64,000 nt of DNA from NCBI RefSeq assembly GCF_037975245.1, contig NC_092576.1, forward strand, positions 382,501 through 446,500. The letters are read 5' to 3'. Position numbers and translations under genes: made by a program. Positions within the stretch are counted from its first letter, which is position 1. Each line of letters opens with the position of its first letter. Below are positions 23,009 through 32,751 of this stretch, piece by piece. The notes under the pieces were generated by a model. That model did not search any database and had not been told where the DNA came from. It was given only the letters and a program-made list of their open reading frames with translations. This DNA comes from Apostichopus japonicus. Taxonomy: Eukaryota; Echinodermata; Holothuroidea; Aspidochirotida; Stichopodidae.

Positions 23009-24530
23009 CCTGTTGGTGAGAGTAATCAGAGGTGAATTTGATGGTGCTGTGGAAAGAATAGATGTAATTGATGAAGGTGAGCAGGCTATCCTCATCACTA
23101 GTCCAAACGAAGAAGATGTCACCAATGTAGCGCCACTAGATAATGGGACGGCAGGGAGCTGTACTGAGCATGCGTTCTTCAAGGCTAGACATAAACAGGC
23201 ATGCATAGGAAGGAGCCATCCTGGTTCCCAGGCAGTCCCGTGTCTTTGAAGGTAATGCTTGTCCATGAACGTGAAGTTGTGTTTGGTGAAAACCTGTTGC
23301 ATGAGAACTTTGATGTCAGAGATGGGTGGACAAGGGTGGACCTTCTTAGACAGGGCTGTACCCGTGGCTGCGATACCTTCAGCGTGAGGGATGTTGGTGT
23401 AAAGAGAGGTGACGTCGAAAGTACCGATGGTGGCTGTACTGGGGATTTGGTTCTTGGTATCTTCAAGTTTCCTGAGGAAATCTGGACTGTCATGGATATA
23501 AGAATTAATCTGAGGAACAAGAGGCTTGATGAAGTGGTCCACAAACAAGGATATCTACTCGGTGGGGGCCCATTGCCTGAGATGATAGGCCTACCAGGGT
23601 TACCAGGCTTGTGAATTTTGGGCAGGAGATAAAACCTGGCTGCCTTACAGTCTGTGGGAGAAAGGAAAGAAACAGCCTTCTTAGAGATCTGGTTCTGCTG
23701 GTACATATCAGTGATGGTCTGTTTTATCTGCTGGGAGAAAATAACTGTGGGATCAAAATCAAGAAGAGTGTAAATATCACTGTTGGAGAGATGACGCATG
23801 ACTTCCTTGATGTAATCCTGTCGATCCTGGATGACAACTGCAGAACCTTTGTCGGCTGGCTTAATGATAATGTCACTGCGAGACATCAGTGAGGAGAGTG
23901 CTGTACGCTCATCTCTAGGAAGGTTGTCGTGTGTTCTGCGGAGAGGAAAGTTTGACTGGTTAGTCTCAGAGCTGACGACCTGTGTGTAGGCTTCTAAAAC
24001 AGGGAACTCTGTTCTTAGGAGGCATCCAAGAACTTTTCTTGCAGAAGGGTTCCCGTTCAGTTGGAGGATCATCTAGAAAAACTCACGAGAGCGAATTCTG
24101 CGAAAGAAATGAGTAAGATCTTGGCTCAGTTCCGCTTGGTCAAATGATGGAGGAGTAGGACAGAAGTTGAGTCCTTTGGAGAGAAGCCTAAGGTCTGCAC
24201 TGGTAAGAGTAGAAGAAGATAAGTTAACAAATGCCGTTGAGGATGGTGGTTCAGACTCAGGTGGAGTCTAGGGCCCTCTAAAACGGTTGCAAGCGGTACG
24301 TTTGCGTCTTTTCTGAAGGTCAGTCATTTTCTTCTTTCTTCTTTCTGTGAGTTCAATGTTCTGCTGAGACAAACACAAGTTAATTTTGTTAGTGTGGAAA
24401 GAATAGCGCTGGGATTTCTGCATCAATTTTCTGAGCTTCTGAAACAAAAGAAATTGGTGAGACATGGTGAAAGCAGCGGGATGAGTAGATGACAAAAATG
24501 AATAAAACACTGAAACACAAGAATACAATA

Positions 24531-25070
24531 CAAGTACAAATACAAATACAAATCAATTAACTTACCAGACTTGTTTTGAAAATAATTCCTCGTTCACCAT
24601 AAATTTATTCTTCAAATTTAGCGTAGGCATAGGAACTGGGGGAGGGGTCCAAGGAGCTGGGTAGGTATACGCTTTGAAACTAGGTATGGGTAGGATTTTA
24701 ATTAGAGATACACTCTATAGGGTGTTGATTTAAATAAGCAAACAGAACGCCCAATCATATATAAACTACTTTTTCGTTCACATGTGAGTAATGCTTTTTG
24801 GGGTTTGTGATGGAACAATTCATGTTTGGTGTGTCCGAAAACTCCTGAAATTAAAAGCTTAATCGGGAAGATCGGAAACATGTGGTAGGAATAATCGCTC
24901 TACATATTTTGTCCCTATCGTGATTAACAGAATTTAAAAATGTGATTTTGTGTCCAATATCGAAGTTTTTGGCCAAAAGTCTGTAACCACGTGCAGTTAT
25001 TAATGACAATCGTATCACAGGATGTGCGAACAGCGGGTTTGTATGTAAACTTTGAAGATTATTATGATTA
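24531..25070. other. No gene seen
   Basis: AT-rich sequence upstream of the PLE. A GCGTAGGCATAGGAACTGGG block near 24620 resembles the left end of the G/C-rich dispersed repeat at 4270. Confidence 0.25.
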
Positions 25071-25077
25071 TGTTTTA

Positions 25078-25325
25078 AGAGGTTTAAAGGTTGTGGCATT
25101 TGATGCAATGAGACTTCGCAATTTGGTGGTTTGGGGGATCGATACACGGCCGGATCATAGTAAGGTGGATTTTTTTTATTATCCAAGAGCAATCTACGGT
25201 TTTCCCATCTGAAAAGACTTTCTTATTTGGTAAGATTCAAAATTTTAGTTAAAATATGAGTTGGAAGCCACCTAACTTGAAAGTTGAAATCCGTAACCCT
25301 TTGTGGGCTTCTCCCACATTAGTGG
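25078..25325 (+). repeat. SINE-like repeat, copy 1
   Basis: Shares an ordered series of words with 57806-58041: a GGGATCGATAC/GGGTTTGATACC box, AAGGTGGATTTTTT, ATCCAAGAGCAATCTACG, TTTTCCCATCTGAAA, TTGGAAGCCA, GTGGTCGCTT. The first box resembles a pol III B box (GGTTCGANNCC), so a tRNA-derived SINE is plausible. The A box is unclear. Confidence 0.5.
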
Positions 25326-25639
25326 TCGCTTCAGTGTAGTAAAAATCACTGCTTCATTGTCTTCCTTCAAAAATGTCACTTGTTCTGCTGTAATAACAAG
25401 ATATTGTAAACGTTGACCAGTGTCTCCCGAAGTCCAGCTGCTTGAACTAATAAAAATCTTTTACACATATCAAGACAAAAATCGGAGAAGAGGTTGATGA
25501 CTGGTTGATCCCTTATTTATTGATGTAATCAGTCGATCTTTGATTCACTGGCATATGAATTTACCACAGATTACGGCATTGACAGACTTTACAGAGACTT
25601 TGATAAACAGTTATAGAAATGGTACAGGAGTTGTCTGTA

Positions 25640-26128
25640 CACTTAAGCGGTAACACAGTTACGCACTTAGGAAGTTACGCAATTACGCAGTTACGCAGTA
25701 ACGCACTTATGCACTTACGCAGTTAGGTAGTTACCCAGCAAACACAAAACGTTATCATAACCTTTTTTAAAGAGCCTCTAAAATATGTTTTTATAACGTT
25801 AAATTTGGTGTTATAAAAACGTCGGCATAACGTTTTATGAGATATTAATATTTATTACTGTTACATTTATGTTTCAACGAAAATTTTTTTTGAAATAATA
25901 GCCTGAAAACGTTTTCGTGACATATTCATTATACCACAAATAACGTTATCAAAACAAAAGACGAAACGTTTTAATAACGTTTTAAAAACGTTTTTGTGTT
26001 TGCTGGGTACGCAGTTACGCAACTACGCACTTACGCAGTTACACTCTTACGCAGTTACGCTGTTACGCAGTTACGCAGTTACGCTGTTACGCAGTTACGC
26101 ACTTTCGCACTTACGCAGTTACGCTAGC
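25640..26128. repeat. TTACGCAGT minisatellite, split by a MITE
   Basis: Short units of TTACGCAGT/TTACGCACT type occupy 25640-25731 and 26010-26128. The array is interrupted by the 274-bp MITE at 25734-26007, and the units resume in the same orientation after it. Confidence 0.85.
25734..26007. mobile_element. 274-bp MITE with CCCAGCAAACAC ends
   Basis: The left end CCCAGCAAACACAAAACGTT is inverted at the right end (AACGTTTTTGTGTTTGCTGGG), with TA on each side (25732-25733, 26008-26009). The interior is rich in AACGTT words, many repeated in both orientations. There is no coding capacity, and insertion into a tandem repeat makes the boundaries unambiguous. Confidence 0.9.
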
Positions 26129-26129
26129 T

Positions 26130-27165
26130 CGTGGAGGCATACAAGATTTTGTTGGAACTCCCTCGACGACTGGCTTAGAGACTTAACCAGTTTAGATTAC
26201 TAAATAAAACATCTCTTTTCGAATCACAACCGAACCAGTACGTGGGTAAATGTATGTACAGATGACGGATAATACTAGCGTTTGTTGACACTACTCTTTC
26301 TCACTAATTGCTTTGATTAAGAAAACATAAAATATATATACAAGACAAACGCCCACATGAAACACATGGTCTAGCGTTTGTGAGCCTCCTAGTGAAGTCG
26401 AAATTACAATTATCGAACCCCTATAGAAAGTGACAACAAATATGATGTCTCTTAAAAATACACCCTCGTTTCTTGTTACTTAAATCAGGAACTCCCTGCT
26501 TAAATGCACTTAGCGCAACGATAGTTTTCTTAGAATTTCCCAGGTGTACGAATAATATCCCCCGTCACCCCAAAGATACCCGATTTTATCTTTCCTAAGA
26601 CAAACAATTAAACCTAGAAGTCATGCCAAGCACATAATCGTGTGATAGAACAACTATACCAGTTAAGTGGTAGCAACTTACAGAAAATAGGCGGTTCTCT
26701 CAGTTCTTTCTCTGTCAGGGGCCATTCTCGGAATACCTCGTGAGCGTGGTGAGCTAAAACTAACTAAACAATCTGCGCTACCACTAACAAGGGGAAACAT
26801 CACAAAATTCGGGTGCTGATTCAACAAAGTTTACAAACAAAACAGGGGTAAGATTTTCATTGGCTGTCCCCACCTGCAACACGTCACAGCTCTACACATT
26901 TTTTTGGGAGAGATACAATTACAGACTTCTGGGGGCCATCGACTGGTAGAACTGAGGGAACGCTCAATCCTATGACGAAAATATTATACTAACAAATTAC
27001 TTAAAGGGATACATTTCCGTTACAATATGTATTCTTTTGTTTTGCTTATTTTGTTTTCCAAGTGGATATTTGTAGGCTTCAAAAGAAAATAAACTATTAT
27101 GCCTAGCTTATCACGTCAGATAAGCAATTGTTAACGCGATCGATCTGAATTTTATCAAACGGAGT
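26130..27165. other. No gene seen
   Basis: AT-rich sequence with no coding, RNA or repeat signal that I can support. Confidence 0.3.
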
Positions 27166-27168
27166 TTG

Positions 27169-27440
<272 letters not shown>

Positions 27441-27487
27441 ATGAATTAGGTAAGTGATTGGAAGTAAAACAGCCAATGTTTGGTTTT

Positions 27488-27526
27488 TGCAGAGCTTTCG
27501 AGCAAAACTAGCTCTTCTTCAGTGCA
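27488..27526 (-). ncRNA. Hammerhead ribozyme motif, PLE family A copy 1
   Basis: On the minus strand: TGCA (stem I), CTGAAGA, A, GAGC-TAGTTTT-GCTC (stem II), GAAA, then AGCT as a palindromic stem III with the A shared, C cleavage site, TGCA (stem I). The core is the same as in family B, but all three stems have different sequences that still pair, which is covariation support. Confidence 0.8.
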
Positions 27527-27679
27527 TGATCACCGAAAGTGACAAGGAGTAGCAGGAATTGAAACTGTTTTATAGAGAAGATGTCGGCATGGTTGTAAGG
27601 GCAAAGCGACTTACTGATTTCTGCTGAATTGAGCAGAAGTTTTAGAAATTCGGATTATTTTAATCCGCGTCGGATTATT

Positions 27680-28429
27680 TTAATCCGATTCCGTCGTAAT
27701 TGTAAAGGAATTGTTTTGGTTTATCTGGGACGTCAAATCGTTTCTGATGTTTAAACCGAATGGTGCCGTGGTCTTTAGGTTTAGTTCCCAGAAATTTTCT
27801 TTCGCTTTCCTAGATTTATCTGTCCAAGAATCGTTCTGGTCAATGGCAATAACACGCAAATTCTCAATTGAATGATTTTGGAGATTGAAGTGATTTGCAA
27901 CAGGTTGGTAGATCTTTTTTGTTTTGATCGCCGATCTATGTTGTGTCATTCTCATTCTATGAGTGTTTTTTGACTCTCCAATGTATTGTAAGTTACAAAT
28001 ATTGCAGTAGATGAGGTAAATGACATTTTTGGATAGGCAGTTAATTTTGTGCCGAATTTGGAACGTGCGTTTGGTTTGGTTGCTCTGAAAGGCCCCGGTC
28101 GAATCGACAAGTAAGCACGTTTTGCAATTTTGTGTACAGGGCGATGATCCTGTAGTTTCTGTTTTGCTTTCCCCTAATGGGGTGTCATCCCGAAAGGATG
28201 CCCGAACTAAGATATCCCGTAGGTTGTTGGGTCTTTTAAAGGCGATGACAGGTAATTCTGGGAATACTGATTTCAGGCGTTCGGTGCCTTGAAGTAGGTG
28301 AAAATTCTTCTGAATGATATTAGCCAGTGGTGGGAGACCAGGGTGGAATTCAGTAACCAATGGTACCCTTTTGGAACTGGTTTGACGAGTTTTGTACGTC
28401 AATGTTTCGGTACGGGGTTTGCTTTTAGC
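27680..28429 (-). CDS. PLE GIY-YIG endonuclease part, in frame after a single TAG
   Basis: Continues the RT frame directly after the TAG at 28432-28430. A Cys-rich linker (CTQNCKTC, about residue 90 from the Met at 28402) precedes the GIY-YIG domain: VIYLIYCNICNLQYIGES, then RMTQHRSAI and ENFWELNLK, with conserved Arg, His, Glu and Asn positions in place. The endonuclease nicks target DNA to prime reverse transcription. The lone stop is either an inactivating mutation of a young copy or, less likely, a read-through stop. Without another copy the two cannot be told apart. Confidence 0.85.
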   Translation of the reverse strand, partial: AKSKPRTETLTYKTRQTSSKRVPLVTEFHPGLPPLANIIQKNFHLLQGTERLKSVFPELPVIAFKRPNNLRDILVRASFRDDTPLGESKTETTGSSPCTQNCKTCLLVDSTGAFQSNQTKRTFQIRHKINCLSKNVIYLIYCNICNLQYIGESKNTHRMRMTQHRSAIKTKKIYQPVANHFNLQNHSIENLRVIAIDQNDSWTDKSRKAKENFWELNLKTTAPFGLNIRNDLTSQINQNNSFTITTESD

Positions 28430-30460
28430 CTATTTGATGGCATTTTCAATAGTACCCCGAAAATACTGTCTGTTTAGGAGGTGTTGTGACAGTTCTTTGG
28501 TGCGTGAATCAAAATCGACTTCAGAGGAGCAAATGCGTCGAATGCGCAACGCTTGACTGTACGGAATATTTCTGGTACAGTGACGTGGATGGCAACTGCT
28601 TGGTAAGAGGTAGTTGTGCTTGTTCGTGGGTTTATTGAACAAGTCTGTTTTGAGTGAACCATTTTGTAGGGTCACGGTGGTGTCCAGAAAGTGAACGCCA
28701 TGTCCAGACAAATCAGCAGTGAATTTGATAGTGTGATGAAACGAGTTTATGTCATCAATGAAGAGTTTTAGATTTGCCTCACCATGGGTCCATATCATAA
28801 AGATATCGTCAATGTAACGTAACCACGTGTGTGGTTTTAAGTTTTGTCGAGATAAAAATTCTTTCTCGAGGTTTCCCATAAAGATGTTGGCAAAAGACGG
28901 TGCCATTTTGGTACCCATTGCGGTGCCATGAATTTGGAGGTAGTGTTTGTTGCCAAATACCAGATTATTGTTGGTCAAGATAAGTTGCATTAATTCGGCC
29001 AATTCTTTCTTCGTGGGGGTTTTGCCACGTTTCGGTTTGAATGCTTTTGTGCAGGCCGAAATGCCCTCTTCGTTAGGGATATTTGTGTATAACGAAGACA
29101 CATCCAAGGTAACTAACAGAGAAGATAAGGGAAGATTTTTTATTTCCACAATTTTCCGGATGAAATCCGTAGTGTCCTGCACATAGGACGGTAGGGCCGA
29201 AACGAGAGGTTGGATGAGGAGATCCACGAATTTGGAAATTTTTTCAGTCGCTGTGCCATTACCCGATATTATGGGCCTCCCGGGATTGCCTTCTTTGTGA
29301 ATTTTAGGCAGAAAATAAAAGCGACCAGGTTTTGGGTCGTTTTCCAGGAGGTTTTGGCCTAACTTGCGGCCAATGGAACCGTTAGAGACTATCTTTTGGA
29401 TGACTCTTTTCACGTTTTGTGTGATTTCTTGAGTAGGATCAGAATCTAGGAGTTTGTAGTGTTGAGGGTTGCCGAGTAGTCTGTTGGCCTCCTCTCTGTA
29501 GAATTGTTTGCCCATAGCGACAATTGCAGAACCCTTGTCGGCTGGCTTGATGACAATGTCATCGCGCTTCCGGAGTTCATGAATGGCCTGTCTCTCAGTT
29601 TTGTTGAGATTGTCGCGGAAGTCTGGGGCGTAGGTGTGTGTTTTAACATCCTCTTCAATGGCCGAAATAAATGATTCAAGAGGCGCACAATGGGCCTTGG
29701 GTGGATTCCACGAGCTTTTTGGCTTAAAATTGGAATGCAAGTCGTTGGTTTGTTGCGTGGTGTTACTGCCATTTTCGTCGGCAAAAAATTCACGGAGACG
29801 TAAGCGTCGATAGAACAGATTTAGGTCAAGAGAAAGTTTCTGAGCGTTTACTTGCCGTGGTTTAGGGCAAAAATTTAGACCTTTGGAGAGTAGGTTTGTT
29901 TCTCCTGCCGAGAGTTGGCAATCAATGGTAACAACTGCACTTTTGGTGGTGTTGCATGCGGTCTGTATCTCTTTCCGACGGAATCTGCGAGACCTGGTTC
30001 TTTTTGAGGTTTCAAGTTGGGTTTCACCAGAAGACTTAACTCTTTGCGTGACATTATCCCTCTTCAATTTGTGACATTGTCTTGAAGCTAGGGTATGTGA
30101 GAGGTTCAAGCAAATTTTGGAGATGGAGTCAAGCTTTCTTTCGAACTCATTCTTGGGGAGTACTTTTTGCAGTTTTCTGGTTTTGGAATCAATTTGCTGG
30201 GTAAGTTCGTGAATTGTTTTGCGGCAAATACTTATTTGCACAGCCATTAATTCAAGCGAAGCATTTTTAAGGATTCCTTTCCAATTGGCAAAGCTGTCGC
30301 TATCAGAAAGTGGTAAACCAGCACGGACCTTGATTTTAAGTCCTTTTGGTACCGTTTTGTTTTTACGGTATAGTCTGTAGTTGGAAAGATGATGCCGATA
30401 CCTAACCCGTTTTTCGGAAAGGCGTCGAAGCGTTTTCAAAGTTTCAAAGGTGCTCTCCAT
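28430..30460 (-). CDS. PLE reverse transcriptase (RT part of the ORF)
   Basis: The start is taken at Met 30460 (MESTFETLK), because the upstream Met at 30481 lies in a 13-bp duplication at the element junction. A basic, coiled-coil-like N-terminal region of about 230 residues precedes the RT core: KPADKGSAIVAMGKQ, FYFLPKIHKEGNPGRP, SLYTNIPNEEG, HGTAMGTKMAPSFANIFMG and the catalytic YIDDIFMIW (about 28818-28795). It then runs into HFLDTTVTL and SSCHPRHC, blocks typical of PLE RTs. It ends at a TAG at 28432-28430, and the same frame continues without shift into the endonuclease part. Catalytic aspartates are present, so this RT could be or recently was functional. Confidence 0.9.
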   Translation of the reverse strand: MESTFETLKTLRRLSEKRVRYRHHLSNYRLYRKNKTVPKGLKIKVRAGLPLSDSDSFANWKGILKNASLELMAVQISICRKTIHELTQQIDSKTRKLQKVLPKNEFERKLDSISKICLNLSHTLASRQCHKLKRDNVTQRVKSSGETQLETSKRTRSRRFRRKEIQTACNTTKSAVVTIDCQLSAGETNLLSKGLNFCPKPRQVNAQKLSLDLNLFYRRLRLREFFADENGSNTTQQTNDLHSNFKPKSSWNPPKAHCAPLESFISAIEEDVKTHTYAPDFRDNLNKTERQAIHELRKRDDIVIKPADKGSAIVAMGKQFYREEANRLLGNPQHYKLLDSDPTQEITQNVKRVIQKIVSNGSIGRKLGQNLLENDPKPGRFYFLPKIHKEGNPGRPIISGNGTATEKISKFVDLLIQPLVSALPSYVQDTTDFIRKIVEIKNLPLSSLLVTLDVSSLYTNIPNEEGISACTKAFKPKRGKTPTKKELAELMQLILTNNNLVFGNKHYLQIHGTAMGTKMAPSFANIFMGNLEKEFLSRQNLKPHTWLRYIDDIFMIWTHGEANLKLFIDDINSFHHTIKFTADLSGHGVHFLDTTVTLQNGSLKTDLFNKPTNKHNYLLPSSCHPRHCTRNIPYSQALRIRRICSSEVDFDSRTKELSQHLLNRQYFRGTIENAIK

Positions 30461-30468
30461 TTTGAAGC

Positions 30469-30494
30469 ATAGTTGGATCAAATAGTTGGATCAA
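30469..30494. repeat. 13-bp tandem duplication at the PLE head-to-head junction
   Basis: ATAGTTGGATCAA occurs twice in direct succession (30469-30481, 30482-30494), exactly where copy 1 (minus) meets copy 2 (plus). Confidence 0.9.
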
Positions 30495-30989
30495 CCCAGA
30501 ATTACCTGTCATCGCCTTTAAAAGACCCAACAACCTACAGGATATCTTAGTTCGGGCATCCTTTCGGGAGGACACCCCATTAGGGGAAAGCAAAACAGAA
30601 ACTACAGGATCATCGCCCTGTACACAAAATTGCAACACTTCAATCTCCAAAATCATTCAATTGAGAATTTGCGTGTTATTGCCATTGACCAGAACGATTC
30701 TTGAACAGATAAATCTAGGAAAGCGAAAGAAAATTTCTGGGAACTAAACCTAAAGACCACGGCACCATTCGGTTTAAACATCAGAAACGATTTGCCGTCC
30801 CAGATAAACCAAAACAATTCCTTTACAATTACGACGGAATCGGATTAAAATAATCCGACGCGGATTAAAATAATCCGAATTTCTAAATCTTCTGCTCAAT
30901 TCAGCAGAAATCAGTAAGTCGCTTTGCCCTTACAACCATGCCGACATCTTCTCTATAAAACAGTTTCAATTCCTGCTATTCCTTGTCAC

Positions 30990-31883
30990 CCCCCCAATTA
31001 CACCAGACTCCTTTCCTCTTTCCTTAATGATCGCAACACAAAAATTTACTACAAAAACCATCATTCTAACCCCATTCCACTTCGTGCAGGCACCCCTCAG
31101 GGCGCTGTTCTCAGTCCCCTCCTCTACACCCTGTTCGTAAATGATCTAAACATCCCCCCTCTCTCAAACTGCAACTATAGTCAGTACGCTGACGATATAG
31201 CCATCTGGAGCACCAGTAAAAATATTCATATAACGGAACTTAATCTCAAAAAAGCAATTACACATCTCGAAAACTGGTGCTCTATGTGGAGAATAAAAAT
31301 AAACCCCTCAAAATCTAACTTAGTCAATTTCTCCTTTAAAAACTCAAAACTTCGTAACTATATTTCCAAAATTAACCTGTTCAACTCCCCAATCACTGCC
31401 TCTCCCAATGCAACCTTCCTTGGTATCACTTTTGATAATAAACTATCCTTTAACCTACACTGTACTAGAACCGCAGGCCGCTGCTGGTCCCACCTTAAAT
31501 ACATCCAAATCCTCTCACATAAGTATAATTTCCCTGCGAAAACCACTATCCAAATCTACAACTCCAAAATAAAACCAATTCTCAGTTACGGAAGCATCTC
31601 TCTGCTTACCATCTCAGACTCCAACAAACAAATCCTAAGTAGAATCCACACTACAGCTTACCGACTTGCCCTAAAAATCCCTTCTTATATAGCTACCTCT
31701 CACGTTCTCCTCGCAGGAAACACAAAATCCTTATTCACCCTACTCTTAGAATTTAATACCAAACTATACAAAAACAACCTAGAGAATGATCCATTGATCA
31801 ATAAACTTCTATTGAAACATAATGTAGCATTAACTTACTTCCGTAAAAACCACCACCTCTCTGTATTCAAACTTCTTACCTAA
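30990..31883 (+). CDS. LINE reverse transcriptase, C-terminal two-thirds
   Basis: Continuous frame encoding RT motifs in order: RLLSSFLNDR, AGTPQGAVLSPLLYTLFVN, the catalytic SQYADDIAIW (about 31180-31205), INPSKSNLVNF, NATFLGITFDNKLSF, then the thumb-like C-terminal region to the stop at 31883. The motif style is that of the Jockey-type superfamily of non-LTR elements; I cannot fix the clade. There is no endonuclease domain because the 5' part is missing. The frame is intact up to the stop, consistent with recent insertion. Confidence 0.8.
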   Translation, partial: PPNYTRLLSSFLNDRNTKIYYKNHHSNPIPLRAGTPQGAVLSPLLYTLFVNDLNIPPLSNCNYSQYADDIAIWSTSKNIHITELNLKKAITHLENWCSMWRIKINPSKSNLVNFSFKNSKLRNYISKINLFNSPITASPNATFLGITFDNKLSFNLHCTRTAGRCWSHLKYIQILSHKYNFPAKTTIQIYNSKIKPILSYGSISLLTISDSNKQILSRIHTTAYRLALKIPSYIATSHVLLAGNTKSLFTLLLEFNTKLYKNNLENDPLINKLLLKHNVALTYFRKNHHLSVFKLLT

Positions 31884-32186
31884 AGCCTCTCCCCTTTAGA
31901 AAGTCCATTTCCTAAGTGGGTCTAACCACAAACTCCAAGTGTACTTATACTCTAAGTACAACTCCATTAGTCCCAATAAGTAGTAACCACTACCGACCAA
32001 AACAATAGAATCCGCTCTGTCTTCTTTATCCCATTTAAATAGAAATTCCTCCCCCTTTAGTGATCCATACCTAATTGGCTCCTCAGCTCCGACCTCCTGT
32101 GTACTTATGGCTTCTTAACAATGTTAATCGAACAATACTTCACTTCTCAGCATCTCCCTGTTTGAATAATAGACAACTTTCCCTAG

Positions 32187-32227
<41 letters not shown>

Positions 32228-32307
32228 GTCTATTCTACAAAACTTAAATATTATCCCCCGTAGGACCTCTTGCGAGGTCGAACAGGGGTAAATTCCTTTA
32301 TTGTTGT
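30990..32307 (+). mobile_element. 5'-truncated LINE inserted in PLE copy 2
   Basis: Flanked by a perfect 13-bp target-site duplication, TATTCCTTGTCAC (30977-30989 and 32308-32320). The uninterrupted PLE sequence is recovered if one repeat and the insert are removed. The element keeps only the 3' part of the RT gene and its 3' UTR. It has an internal A39 run (32187-32225), a GACCTCTTGCGAGGTC hairpin near 32265, and a short TTATTGTTGT 3' tail. It is younger than the PLE copy it interrupts. Confidence 0.9.
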
Positions 32308-32332
32308 TATTCCTTGTCACTTTCGGTGATCA

Positions 32333-32371
32333 TGCACTGAAGAAGAGCTAGTTTTGCTCGAAAGCTCTGCA
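32333..32371 (+). ncRNA. Hammerhead ribozyme motif, PLE family A copy 2
   Basis: Identical to the motif of copy 1 but on the plus strand: TGCA, CTGAAGA, GAGC/GCTC stem II, GAAA, AGCT palindromic stem III, cleavage after C at 32367, TGCA. It lies just downstream of the LINE insertion. Confidence 0.8.
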
Positions 32372-32419
32372 AAAACCAAACATTGGCTGTTTTACTTCCA
32401 ATCACTTTACTTCCAATCA

Positions 32420-32534
<115 letters not shown>

Positions 32535-32596
32535 GAAAATCGATTTTCATTTATATATATTCATTTGCCTTTGTCGTTTACCTCCATTGCATTAAC

Positions 32597-32599
<3 letters not shown>

Positions 32600-32650
<51 letters not shown>

Positions 32651-32657
32651 TATATAC

Positions 32658-32748
<91 letters not shown>
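32600..32748. repeat. (TA)n microsatellite with TACATA interruptions
   Basis: TA repeat with regularly spaced CA interruptions at 32644-32672. Confidence 0.95.

Positions 32749-32749
<1 letters not shown>

Positions 32750-32751
<2 letters not shown>

Larger units (their letters stand above)
21600..24530 (-). pseudogene. Penelope-like retroelement (PLE), family B, decayed
   Basis: The minus strand encodes, in order, a basic N-terminal region (24528-24268), KPADKGSAVVIQDRQ and FYLLPKIHKPGNPGRP (about 23800-23600), the reverse transcriptase with SLYTNIP and HYLQRHGTA, and a C-terminal GIY-YIG endonuclease domain (VIYLISCRVCDIQYVGET, about 22300-22240) ending near 21993. At least three frameshifts split it. 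The RT active-site motif reads YIGDIF instead of YIDDIF (about 23120), so a catalytic aspartate is lost. A 40-bp tandem duplication (22929-23008) shifts the frame. The 3' UTR holds a purine-rich linker and an intact-looking hammerhead motif (21620-21659). RT plus GIY-YIG is diagnostic of PLEs. Confidence 0.9.
27441..30481 (-). mobile_element. PLE family A copy 1, nearly intact
   Basis: A minus-strand PLE with its 3' end at the (TA)n tract and its 5' end at the junction near 30481. It contains a 933-codon reading frame broken by one stop, then a 3' UTR with duplicated GGATTATTTTAATCCG words and a hammerhead motif. The 5' side joins head-to-head to copy 2, so no 5' terminal repeat is visible on this side. 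Confidence 0.85.

Noticed and set aside
22893-23892. Plus-strand open frames across the 21.6-24.5 kb PLE
   Set aside because: They are antisense shadows of the PLE; the minus strand carries the RT and GIY-YIG motifs.
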